A stretch of DNA of 34,012 nucleotides from Streptomyces sulphureus DSM 40104. GTDB lineage: Bacteria > Actinomycetota > Actinomycetes > Streptomycetales > Streptomycetaceae. The notes beneath the pieces were generated by a model. The model searched no databases, had not been told where the DNA came from, and saw nothing but the letters and a program-made list of their open reading frames with translations. The stretch is taken from positions 1 to 34,012 of the forward strand of contig NZ_KB905833.1 of NCBI RefSeq assembly GCF_000381025.1, in the 5' to 3' direction. Within the stretch, counting starts at the first letter, position 1; every line of letters starts with the position of its first letter. A program made the translations under genes and the position numbers. This document shows positions 16,332 to 23,767 of this stretch, in pieces.

Positions 16332-17360
16332 TCACACGACCTCCACGCCCTCGGCCGCGAGGATGGCGTCCCGATAGGTGCGCGCGGCGGCGCGCAGGGC
16401 GGTCTCGGGCTCGACGCCCGACGCCTCGGCGCGCAGGGCGAGGGCCAGCAGCTCGTAGCCGATCCCCTCGCCCACGACCTCGGGGACCACCACACCGGCG
16501 GCCCGCGCACGCCCCGCGAGCTTCCCGACCAGGGCGAGCGCCGGCTGCCCCATCGGCACCCCTTCCGTCACCGATCTCCGTTGCTTCTCCTCGGCCTTCG
16601 CCTCCAGCCACTGCGCCTTGACCTCCTCCGCGTCGGTGACGACCGCCTCGGAGAAGATGTGCGGGTGGCGGCGGACGAGCTTCTCGACCAGGGCCCCGGC
16701 GACGTCGTCCACCGCGAAGGGCTGCTCCGGGTGGTCCTCGGCGATGCGGGCGTGGAAGACGACCTGGAGGAGGACGTCCCCCAACTCCTCGAGTACGGCG
16801 GGGCGGTCGTCCTCCTCGATCGCCTCGACGAGCTCGTATATCTCCTCGACGCCGTACTTGAGGAGGTCCTCGTGGGTGCGGCGGCCCGTCCACGGGCACT
16901 CGCGGCGGATGCGGTCCATGATCTGGACGAGATCGAGGAGGCGGGCGCCGGGGAGGTCGTACGCACCGGGGAGCAGCTCCAGCTCCGGCATCTCCTCGCG
17001 GCCGGAGCCGGCGAGCGCCGCGAGCCCCTGCGTCAGCTCGGGCTCCCCCTCGGCCGCCGCCAGCACCACCGCACTCCGCCCGCCGGCGCACGCCTCCATC
17101 AGCGCGCGCGGCTCCACGGTGTTCCCCGCCTCCACGACGACGCCGGCCTCGCGGACGTACGGAAGCTGGGGGTGGTGCGGATCGGGGCTCAGGACGAGGT
17201 CGGCTGTGCGCAGGGCCTGCCACGCCGGCCAGGAGAGGAGCCCGGGGGCGACTCGGTGGCTGGTGGTGAGGAGGACGATGCGGCCGCTCGACGGCACCTC
17301 GGTGGCTGCTGACGCGCGGGGCGGGTGCGGCGCCCGCGCGTCCTCTCGGTTCGCGTTCAC
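16332..17360 (-). CDS. mazG: Nucleoside triphosphate pyrophosphohydrolase MazG
   Basis: This 342-residue enzyme hydrolyses NTPs or dNTPs to the monophosphate and pyrophosphate, a housecleaning function. The N-terminal ~135 residues (IVLLTTSHRVAPGLLSW, LPYVREAGVVVE) resemble the degenerate tetrapyrrole-methylase-like domain found in actinobacterial MazG. The MazG domain begins near 142, with ECPWTGRRTHEDLLKYGVEE (154-173). Metal ligands are in EEIYE (172-176) and EELGD (191-195), and LLQVVFHARIAED follows. The GTG start has AGTAGG seven bases upstream. The 140-bp gap to the downstream membrane-protein gene holds no feature I can name. Confidence 0.93.
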   Translation of the reverse strand: MNANREDARAPHPPRASAATEVPSSGRIVLLTTSHRVAPGLLSWPAWQALRTADLVLSPDPHHPQLPYVREAGVVVEAGNTVEPRALMEACAGGRSAVVLAAAEGEPELTQGLAALAGSGREEMPELELLPGAYDLPGARLLDLVQIMDRIRRECPWTGRRTHEDLLKYGVEEIYELVEAIEEDDRPAVLEELGDVLLQVVFHARIAEDHPEQPFAVDDVAGALVEKLVRRHPHIFSEAVVTDAEEVKAQWLEAKAEEKQRRSVTEGVPMGQPALALVGKLAGRARAAGVVVPEVVGEGIGYELLALALRAEASGVEPETALRAAARTYRDAILAAEGVEVV

Positions 17361-17433
17361 GGTACGAACCTACTGCGTCGCCAGTGGCGCACGCTTCTTC
17401 CAGATTGCCCAACCGATCGGGTCCGGCACCGGA

Positions 17434-17469
17434 GGCCGGGACCCGCGTGCAGCGCCGCGGGTCCCGGCC
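17434..17469 (-). terminator. Hairpin downstream of the SurA-like gene
   Basis: Perfect 14-bp arms starting GGCCGGGACCCGCG (17434-17447) and 17456-17469, with an 8-nt loop, beginning seven bases after the stop codon at 17476. It separates this gene from mazG on the same strand. Confidence 0.85.
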
Positions 17470-17475
17470 CTCGGG

Positions 17476-18144
17476 TCACATCGGGCGCTGCTGCTCCCGG
17501 TCGGCCTCGCGCCCCGAGAGGTCGCGGAGCCAGGGCGAACGCGCCTCGCCCAGCGCCGTCTTGCGCTGGTCCCACTCGCCGTACCGGGGGTTGACGTCGA
17601 TCGACATCGCCTTCGACACCCCCTGGAGCTTGCGCGTCAGTGCCGCGTTCCCCTGCGGCGTACGCGGGTCGATCCCCTCGCGCTGCGCGATACGGTCGAT
17701 CCGCAACTGCATCCTGAGCTGCGAGTCGATCTCGCCGGGGGCGATCGCCTGCTGCTGGAGCAGCGCCTGCTCGAGGCGCTTCGCGCCACCCGCCTGGCGC
17801 TCGAAGTCCCGGCGCTCCTGCTGGAGTTGGCGCCTGGTGACGTGGATGCCGGCCTCCTCGGCCGCGTGCGCGACGATCCGTTCACGGATCATCCCGTCGA
17901 GGGTCGCCTTGGTCAGGCGCCCCGTCTGCTTGATCATCTGCTCGCCCTGCGGGGCCGCGCGCTGTGCCTTCCGCACCTCTCCCACCTGGGACTGGAGCTG
18001 CGATTCACTGATCCGGCTGCCGTCGACGACGGCCGCGGCGCCCGGGTGCGTGTCCTGGCCGCAGGCGCTGAGCAGGGGCACGGCGGTGACGAGTGCGGCT
18101 GCGGAGCACAGGGACAGCGCGGACCTGCGGCGACGGCGTTCCAT
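17476..18144 (-). CDS. SurA N-terminal-domain-like lipoprotein
   Basis: This is a 222-residue surface lipoprotein. The N-terminus has five Arg residues, a hydrophobic stretch and the lipobox LSAC, with Cys28 as the lipidated residue. The rest is helical and charged (VDGSRISESQLQSQVGEVRK, then LDGMIRERIVAHAAEEAGIHVTRRQLQQE from about 80), resembling the N-terminal chaperone half of SurA. No peptidyl-prolyl isomerase (rotamase) domain is present, so a holdase or folding role outside the membrane is plausible but inferred. The ATG is preceded by GGAGG at four bases. It lies directly upstream of mazG on the same strand, with a terminator between. Confidence 0.85.
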   Translation of the reverse strand: MERRRRRSALSLCSAAALVTAVPLLSACGQDTHPGAAAVVDGSRISESQLQSQVGEVRKAQRAAPQGEQMIKQTGRLTKATLDGMIRERIVAHAAEEAGIHVTRRQLQQERRDFERQAGGAKRLEQALLQQQAIAPGEIDSQLRMQLRIDRIAQREGIDPRTPQGNAALTRKLQGVSKAMSIDVNPRYGEWDQRKTALGEARSPWLRDLSGREADREQQRPM

Positions 18145-18304
18145 GGGGCCTCCAGAGGGCGGCGGGGGCCGTGTCGGCGTGCACGGCCTGGCGATCATCG
18201 ATGGTAGGTAGTCGCTGTGGTCCTGACCACTGATTCGACACCAAACCGCCCAACGAGCAAGCCGGTTCGCGGTACCGAGCACCGGGCGCGGTCCGGCGCC
18301 GGCC

Positions 18305-20137
18305 CTACGCCCAGCCCTCCGCAGGAGGTTCCGCTTGTGGGTCGCGCCGCGGCTGGAGGCTGCCGTCGACGAGGCCGTCGCACACCCCCTGCGCGAACCG
18401 CAGACCGAGCGCCCCCGCACGGTGCACCGCCCTCCTGAACTCGGCGAGCCGCCGCAGCTCGGCCCCGAAACGCTGCTGCTCGGCGAGGGACATCCGGGGG
18501 ACGCGGAGCCGGCGGACGTCGAGCCTCGTGCGAGCGCCATGGCCGGAAGCGAGCCGTGTGTTGGCCGAGGAACCGAGGGAGCCGGCGACGAACCAGGCGT
18601 CGAGCACCTGCGGGTCGACGCGCAGAACGGCCCACGCGCCAGGTTCCGTTACGTCTTCCGCTTCGGCGTGCGCGCCGTCCACGACGTACGCCGGAGCACC
18701 CCCGCCCGACGGGTGCAGCGGCACCGCTACGTCCCCGGCCGCCGGCTCGGCGCCGGCGGGCAGCATCGCCAGCGCCCCCGTCCGCAGCAGCTCGCCGACG
18801 GTCGCGGCGGGCGGCGGGGTGTCCGCGCCCCGCGCTCCCGGCGCGGGCGCCAGGCGGAGCGCGTTCCGCGCGGCGGCGTCGAACTCCCCGCGGACGGCCG
18901 CGAGCGAGGCGGAGTCGCCGACGGGGCCGCGCGCGAGGTGGCGGGCAGGCACGAGGTCGACGTCGTCGTCGAGGAGTTGGAGGACCGGGAGGACGCGCCA
19001 CACCTCCGGCTGCTCGGCCGCCGTACCGCGGCTGTTGAAGGCGCGCCAGGCCGCGAGCGCCTGCTCGGTGACGCCGCCCCACTCCCCCTGCGAAGCGGCG
19101 TCGACGAGGAGGAGGCGCGGGTCGGGCGGCGGATCGGCCGCGGGACGGCGCAGCACCCAGAGGTGGAGCGGGAGGTGGTGGGGCGGCGCGCTCCCCGACG
19201 GCAGCGCGACGACAGCGCGGAGCGCGCCCCGGCGCAGGAGCGCGGCGCGGATACGGCGGCCCGTGCGCCGGGAGGCCGCGGCCGGCGGCATCAGCAGCAC
19301 GGCGGTGCCGCCGGGGCGCAGCCGGGCCAATGCGTGCTGCACCCAGGCGAGTTCGGAGTCGGTACGCGCGGGGACGCCGTACTCCCAGCGCGGGTCGTGC
19401 ACGAGGTCGCGGTGGCCCCAGTGGCGCTGGTTGAAGGGCGGATGGCAGAGGACGGCCTCGACGGGCGGCTCGGTCCCGGGGTCGGTGCGCAGTGCGTCCG
19501 CGGTGCGTATGGCGGCGCCTTCGGGGTCGCGGAGCGCCAGGCGCAGGTCGGCCAGGCGCGCGAGGACGGCGTCGGAGTCCGTGCCGTGGAGAGCGGGGGC
19601 GCGGCCGCCTGCGGCTGCGGCCGCGAGGAGGTCGCCGGCGCCGCAGGCGGGGTCGAGGACGCTCAGGGGTTCGCCCGCCAGCGCCGCCATCAGCGCGGCG
19701 ACGGGCTCCGGAGTGCGGGTGTGCTGGCGGGAGTTGGCGTCGAGGTGGCGGCCGGCGAGCAACTCGAAGGCGGCGGCGGGCCCTTCGGCTCCGAGCTCGC
19801 CGAGGCCGGGGCATCCGGCAGCCTCGGAGACGGCCGCGGGTCCGTCGTCCGTGTGGTCCCTGAGCGCCTCACCAGCGGCGAGGAGCGCCGCCGCGACGCC
19901 TCGCGGGTCGGCCTCCAGGCGGTGCCAGACGCGCTCGACGAGCGGGAGCTCGACCAGCTTCCCCTGCTCCCTGAGCCACTTCTCCACCTCGACGAGGGAG
20001 AACGAGGGGCTCGCCCGGCTCCCGCCGACCGGCCGCGGGAAGTGCGGGTGACGTCGCCGCCAGTTGCTCACAGCGGCGCGGCCGACACCGGCGAGCCGGG
20101 CGATCCCGGCCGCCGTCACCAACTGGTCGCGCGCCAC
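18305..20137 (-). CDS. HTH-containing N6-adenine DNA methyltransferase with specificity-like C-terminus
   Basis: This 610-residue protein combines three modules. Residues 6-58 form a DNA-binding helix-turn-helix of AlpA/MerR look (AAGIARLAGVGRAAVSNWRRR and the wing GGSRASPSFSLVEVEKWL). Residues about 120-330 are a type I HsdM-like methyltransferase, with TPEPVAALM, SAM motif I LDPACGAG (161-168) and catalytic motif IV reading HPPF (232-235) instead of the usual N/D/S-PP-Y/F. The C-terminus (about 440-590) has the VPRMSLAEQQRFGAELRR pattern of a type I specificity-subunit recognition domain and its coiled coil. No endonuclease or HsdR lies nearby, so it is a solitary methyltransferase or a regulator derived from one. 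GTG 20137 is the most upstream credible start, although its ribosome site is poor. Confidence 0.82.
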   Translation of the reverse strand: MARDQLVTAAGIARLAGVGRAAVSNWRRRHPHFPRPVGGSRASPSFSLVEVEKWLREQGKLVELPLVERVWHRLEADPRGVAAALLAAGEALRDHTDDGPAAVSEAAGCPGLGELGAEGPAAAFELLAGRHLDANSRQHTRTPEPVAALMAALAGEPLSVLDPACGAGDLLAAAAAGGRAPALHGTDSDAVLARLADLRLALRDPEGAAIRTADALRTDPGTEPPVEAVLCHPPFNQRHWGHRDLVHDPRWEYGVPARTDSELAWVQHALARLRPGGTAVLLMPPAAASRRTGRRIRAALLRRGALRAVVALPSGSAPPHHLPLHLWVLRRPAADPPPDPRLLLVDAASQGEWGGVTEQALAAWRAFNSRGTAAEQPEVWRVLPVLQLLDDDVDLVPARHLARGPVGDSASLAAVRGEFDAAARNALRLAPAPGARGADTPPPAATVGELLRTGALAMLPAGAEPAAGDVAVPLHPSGGGAPAYVVDGAHAEAEDVTEPGAWAVLRVDPQVLDAWFVAGSLGSSANTRLASGHGARTRLDVRRLRVPRMSLAEQQRFGAELRRLAEFRRAVHRAGALGLRFAQGVCDGLVDGSLQPRRDPQAEPPAEGWA

Positions 20138-20191
20138 CTTCCCACCCCATACGTCTGCTCTCCACCGGCTCGCTCGCCGAGCGGCCGGGCG

Positions 20192-20197
20192 AGCATA
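20192..20197 (-). promoter_or_regulatory. Possible -10 of the methyltransferase promoter
   Basis: TATGCT on the minus strand, about 55 bases before the start. The CGTACAC palindrome falls at the position of its -35 region. No good -35 hexamer is visible. Confidence 0.3.
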
Positions 20198-20217
20198 GCG
20201 AACAGCCCGCCGCCAGT

Positions 20218-20234
20218 CGTACACAGGGTGTACG
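20218..20234. promoter_or_regulatory. Palindrome CGTACACAGGGTGTACG in divergent promoter region
   Basis: Perfect 7-bp arms CGTACAC and GTGTACG around a 3-bp centre. It lies 80 bp upstream of the HTH-methyltransferase start and 130 bp upstream of the divergent lipoprotein gene. The form suits a dimeric regulator; the HTH of the adjacent methyltransferase is one candidate. Confidence 0.55.
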
Positions 20235-20255
20235 TCACAAAAACCATGATCGTTG

Positions 20256-20284
20256 TTGACTCGGTTCACAGCCGATGTTCTGAT
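20256..20284 (+). promoter_or_regulatory. Candidate promoter of the lipoprotein gene
   Basis: TTGACT (20256-20261), a 17-bp spacer and TCTGAT (20279-20284) resemble a vegetative -35/-10 pair, about 80 bases before the lipoprotein start at 20364. Confidence 0.45.
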
Positions 20285-20363
20285 TAACCGCCGTGCGCCA
20301 GGCCCGAGATACGCACCGGCCCCGCACACCGAAGCACGGACCCGCACCACCGAAAGGCCCCTC

Positions 20364-20921
20364 ATGTCCCGTCCCCGCCTCCCCCGAACGCGGCGGCTGG
20401 CGGCCGCTGCCACCGTCGGCACCCTCGCCGTCGGTGTCCTCGCCGCCTGCGGCTCCGACGAGTCCGCCGAGGGCTCAGGGCCCGGCGCCGAGAAGGCCGG
20501 CGCCGCACAGGCCGCCGCGGCGGACACCGGCGAGCGTCCGCTGAAGCAGGGCGAGACCACCACCTACCAGAACGGCCTGAAGGCCACCGTCTCCAAGGCC
20601 GAGGCGTACGAGCTCGGCGACTACGCGTCGGGGCACGCCAAGGGCCACACCCCGCAGAAGGTCGACGTCACGCTGGAGAACACCGGCGACGAGCGCCTCA
20701 GCGCCTCCCGCGCCCAGGTGAGCGCCCGTACCGACGACGGCGCCGTCCGCCAGATCGTCGACGAGGAGGCAGGCGTCGGCTTCCACGGGAGGCTGATGCC
20801 GGGCAAGGAGGCGACCGTCTCCTACGTCTTCGACGTCCCGGAGAAGGCCGAAGACCTCGACGTGCAGCTCGAGTTCGTCGACTTCGGCACCGAACCGGCG
20901 AAGTGGGGCGTCGAGCTCTGA
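20364..20921 (+). CDS. Small secreted lipoprotein, possibly DUF4352-like
   Basis: This 185-residue exported lipoprotein has an Arg-rich N-terminus, a hydrophobic segment and the lipobox LAAC, with Cys29 the lipid-attachment residue. An Ala/Gly-rich linker (to about 60) precedes a single domain whose pattern is VTLENTGDERLSASRAQV, then VGFHGRLMPGKEATVSYVFDVP. That pattern is typical of the DUF4352-like immunoglobulin-type fold found in many Streptomyces lipoproteins. No catalytic residues are evident; a binding or envelope-associated role is inference. The ATG has GAAAGG seven bases upstream and a plausible promoter further up. Followed by a strong terminator. Confidence 0.82.
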   Translation: MSRPRLPRTRRLAAAATVGTLAVGVLAACGSDESAEGSGPGAEKAGAAQAAAADTGERPLKQGETTTYQNGLKATVSKAEAYELGDYASGHAKGHTPQKVDVTLENTGDERLSASRAQVSARTDDGAVRQIVDEEAGVGFHGRLMPGKEATVSYVFDVPEKAEDLDVQLEFVDFGTEPAKWGVEL

Positions 20922-20927
20922 CTCCGT

Positions 20928-20956
20928 GCGGCCGGCTCCCCCCGGGAGCCGGCCGC
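20928..20956 (+). terminator. Terminator hairpin after the lipoprotein gene
   Basis: Perfect 13-bp arms GCGGCCGGCTCCC (20928-20940) and 20944-20956 with a 3-nt loop, seven bases after the stop codon. It is followed by AAAC, and there is no T-tract. Confidence 0.88.
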
Positions 20957-21033
20957 AAACTGTTTGCCTCGCGCCGACCGCAGGTGGAGGATCTCCGCGG
21001 ACCTCGGCAGTCGAGCAGGGAGCGGAGCCGGTG

Positions 21034-21720
21034 ATGGGCGCCACGGCACACATCGTGTGGGACTGGAACGGAACCCTCCTCGACGATCTGGACATCACCG
21101 TCCAAGCCACCGACCACGCCTGCCGGTTGGTCGGCGGCGCCCCCGTCGACCACGCGCGCTACCGGGACTGCTTCACCCGCCCCGTGCGCGCCTTCTACGA
21201 GCGGCTGCTGGAGCGCGACGCCTCCGAGGACGAGTGGCGGGTCCTCGCCGAGGGCTACCACCGGCACTACCGCGACAACCTCGCCCGCGCCGCCCTCCGC
21301 CACGGCACCCGCGGGCTCCTCGCCGAGCTCGCCGACTCGGGCGTCACGCACTCCCTGCTCTCGATGACGGAGCACGACGAACTCCTCGGCCTCGTCGAGG
21401 CGCACGGCCTCCGCGACTCCTTCCAGGTCGTCGACGGCGCCCCGAAGCACCGCCGCGCGGACGGCAAGACGGAGGCGCTCCGCGAGCACCTCACGCGCCT
21501 CACCGGGCTGCGCGGTTCCCCGCTCCCGTCCGAGCAGGTGCTCCTCGTCGGGGACGCGCTCGACGACGGCCACGCGGCGAGCGGCAGCGGCGCCGCCTGC
21601 GTCCTGCTCGCCGACGGCGCCTACGCGCCGGGCGAGCCGCAGCGCCTCGGCCTCCACGTGGCCGAGACCCTCCACGAGGCGGCGCGGACGGGGCTGCAAC
21701 TCCTGGAGGTGCGGCGGTAG
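21034..21720 (+). CDS. HAD-superfamily hydrolase
   Basis: This is a 228-residue phosphatase-like protein of the HAD class with a helical cap, similar in layout to phosphoglycolate phosphatases. Motif I is VWDWNGTLLDD: Asp10 is the expected nucleophile, but the second, acid-base Asp (position 12) is Asn. Motif II is the SMTEH region, a Lys in the DGKTEALR region may serve as motif III, and motif IV is VGDALDDGHAA. The substrate is unknown. The ATG at 21034 has GGAG six bases upstream. It follows the lipoprotein gene across a terminator, so it is probably transcribed on its own. It converges with the HD-domain gene, whose end is six bases away. Confidence 0.85.
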   Translation: MGATAHIVWDWNGTLLDDLDITVQATDHACRLVGGAPVDHARYRDCFTRPVRAFYERLLERDASEDEWRVLAEGYHRHYRDNLARAALRHGTRGLLAELADSGVTHSLLSMTEHDELLGLVEAHGLRDSFQVVDGAPKHRRADGKTEALREHLTRLTGLRGSPLPSEQVLLVGDALDDGHAASGSGAACVLLADGAYAPGEPQRLGLHVAETLHEAARTGLQLLEVRR

Positions 21721-21726
21721 TCGGCG

Positions 21727-22371
21727 CTACTCAGGCCAGGGCGAGCCCTGGATCGTGCGCACGAAGTCGCCCCGCTCGAAGCCCGGGACGAAGTGCTCGA
21801 GGACGTCGGCCTTGACGTTGCCGAAGGTCGTCTCCGGCTTGGGGCGGATACCGGCGGCGAAGGCGGCGAGGATGCGGCGTTTGAAGTCGGGGCGCGGATG
21901 GAGCGCCACGACCTCGTCCCGCTCCTCCTGGGTGAGGTCGTGGTAGCCGATCCCCAGCACGTCGTACTCGACGCCCGCGGTGACGAGCGCCACCTCCGGC
22001 TCCATGTACTGCGGCACCCCCGGCGTGGTGTGGAGGGCGATCGCCGTCCACACGCGGCGGACGCTGTCCTCGGGCACGCCGCGTGCCTGGAGGAACCGCC
22101 GCGCCTCGTCGGCGCTGTCGACCTCGAAGCGGCGGCCGCTCGCCCGGTGCTCCTCCGCGAGGCCGAGGTCGTGGAACATCGCCCCGATGTAGAGGAGTTC
22201 GGGATCGAAGCTCAGCCCGCGGCGGCGGCCCTGGAGCGCGCCGAAGAAGTAGACGCGGCGGGAGTGGTGGTAGATCAGCTCGTCCGCGGTGTCGCGGACG
22301 AGCTGGGTGGCGTCGTCGGCGAGACGGGTGTCGGGCGGGGCGATGCCGGCGGCGGTGGGACGGTCTGACAC
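21727..22371 (-). CDS. HD-domain phosphohydrolase-like protein
   Basis: This 214-residue protein has an HD domain, a divalent-metal site used by phosphohydrolases. The expected ligands are His in ELIYHHSRRV (35-36), the HD pair in MFHDLGL (67-68) and a His in AIALHTTPG (114). The later part (LGIGYHDLTQEERDEVVALHPR) resembles proteins annotated as HD-domain or cyanamide-hydratase-like in actinobacteria; substrate unknown. GTG 22371 is chosen because GGGAGG lies six bases before it. The next gene upstream on the same strand, the ArsR-type regulator, ends 69 bases away, so the two may be co-transcribed. Confidence 0.83.
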   Translation of the reverse strand: MSDRPTAAGIAPPDTRLADDATQLVRDTADELIYHHSRRVYFFGALQGRRRGLSFDPELLYIGAMFHDLGLAEEHRASGRRFEVDSADEARRFLQARGVPEDSVRRVWTAIALHTTPGVPQYMEPEVALVTAGVEYDVLGIGYHDLTQEERDEVVALHPRPDFKRRILAAFAAGIRPKPETTFGNVKADVLEHFVPGFERGDFVRTIQGSPWPE

Positions 22372-22440
22372 GTGGGCCTCCCTCTGAGGTGTGGACGGCC
22401 CCAGCGTTCCCGACACCGCGCCCGCCGTCGACCGTGCGGT

Positions 22441-23427
22441 TCACGGTGCTTCGACGGCCGCGCCTGTCAACAGGTCGCCGAGGCGGCTGCGCCGGTACAG
22501 CACGCGGCGGCCCTCGCGCGCCCTGGTGACGAGCCCCGTCCCGTGGAGGACGCGCAGGTGCTGGGAGACGGCGCTCGGCGTGACCCGGAGGCGCCGTGCG
22601 AGCTCCGCCGTGGCGAGCGGCTCCTCGAGAAGGACGAGCAGCCGCGCCCTCGGCGGGCCGAGGAGCGAGGCGAGCTCCGCCGGTTCGGCCGCCGGCGGTT
22701 CCTCCCAGAGCGTGGCCACGCCCCGGCTCGGGTAGACGAGGCGGGGCTGCACCTCGGGACCGGCCGGCGGCGCCGGCTTGTGCGCGAAGACGGACGGGAG
22801 GAGCAGCAGGCCCCGCCCCGAGGCGTCGACGCGGTGGCCGCCGAGCATCCCGTCGATGTGGAGGACACCGCCCCGCCAGCGCAGGTTCGGGTGCATGTCG
22901 GCGAAGAGCAGGCGGAGACCTCCCGTCGCCAATTGCCGCGCGCGGTAGGTCATGTCCGTCTCCAGCAGCAGCTGTATCCGTGGCCAGTGCGGTGCGACGG
23001 CCGTCCGCCAGTACCGCAGCAGGAGGGTGCAGACGGCATCCCGAAGGCGGGCGACGTCCGCTTCGTCGACGGCGTCGCGGAGGGGCTCGGGGAGCGGGTC
23101 CGGTGCGTGCGCCGCCGCGAGGTCGTGGCGGACGCGCGCGGGGGATGTGCGGCCGACGGCGTCGAGTTGGTCCTCGAAGTGCGGTGCGAAGTGCGCGGGT
23201 TGCGGGGTGAGGAAGTCGGGGATCGTGCGCCGTCGCGCGACGAGGGACATCAGCAGCCCGGTGTCGAGCGCGCCGAGCCCGCCGAGCACGGACCTGCGCC
23301 ACGGGAGGTGGAGCGCCGAGAGCCCCGGGTCCTGGAGGACGCGGAGACTGAGCAGGGTCTCGTGGAGGGGCGAGAGGGCGAAACGTGTGTCGGCGAGGTC
23401 CTCGACGCCGAGCACGAAGCTGATCAT
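22441..23427 (-). CDS. ArsR-family winged-helix regulator with DUF5937-type N-terminal domain
   Basis: This 328-residue regulator has an N-terminal domain of about 250 residues (FVLGVEDLADTRFALSPLHET onward) like those in Streptomyces DUF5937/ArsR proteins. The C-terminal winged helix (about 258-325) has LATAELARRLRVTPSAVSQH as its helix-turn-helix and GLVTRAREGRRVLYRR as the wing. It is divergent from the MFS transporter gene, the usual layout for a local repressor of an efflux pump. No metal-binding Cys pair of the SmtB type is visible, so the ligand may be an organic compound. The ATG has no ribosome site, but TAGCGT lies about nine bases upstream, so the mRNA may be nearly leaderless. Confidence 0.85.
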   Translation of the reverse strand: MISFVLGVEDLADTRFALSPLHETLLSLRVLQDPGLSALHLPWRRSVLGGLGALDTGLLMSLVARRRTIPDFLTPQPAHFAPHFEDQLDAVGRTSPARVRHDLAAAHAPDPLPEPLRDAVDEADVARLRDAVCTLLLRYWRTAVAPHWPRIQLLLETDMTYRARQLATGGLRLLFADMHPNLRWRGGVLHIDGMLGGHRVDASGRGLLLLPSVFAHKPAPPAGPEVQPRLVYPSRGVATLWEEPPAAEPAELASLLGPPRARLLVLLEEPLATAELARRLRVTPSAVSQHLRVLHGTGLVTRAREGRRVLYRRSRLGDLLTGAAVEAP

Positions 23428-23767
23428 TAAGCCGGACGCTACATCGATTGGCCGGAGTGCGTCGATGCCGTGGACTTCCGGGCATGCGACCGACAACCGA
23501 CGTACGCCGGTGGGCAGTTGCGCGACGCACCCCGCGCCTCCCCGTGCCCGACAGGGACGGCACCCCCGCCACCCGTGGTAGCACCGGCACGCGAGTCCGC
23601 GCGACGTGCCACGAAGCGGCGCCCAACTCCCCGGCCCCGCAACGGAACCGGTCACGCACCGCAGCGGAACCCGCCGGGCACCCGGCGCCCGCCCGGGCCT
23701 CACGGCGGCCCGGCACCACCACGACCGCCCGCGCGTGCGCCCCCGAGCCAGCGCCTGAGGCCCTCCG
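23428..23767. other. Divergent regulator/exporter promoter region
   Basis: These 340 bases contain no gene I can support. Close to the regulator start there is an inverted repeat CATCGA (23442-23447) and TCGATG (23462-23467) with a 14-bp spacer. It overlaps the possible -10 of the regulator and is a candidate autoregulatory site. The rest is featureless. Confidence 0.4.

Noticed and set aside
18335..20287. Plus-strand 650-codon frame antisense to the methyltransferase
   Set aside because: Low-complexity translation; the minus strand carries SAM motif I, motif IV and the HTH.
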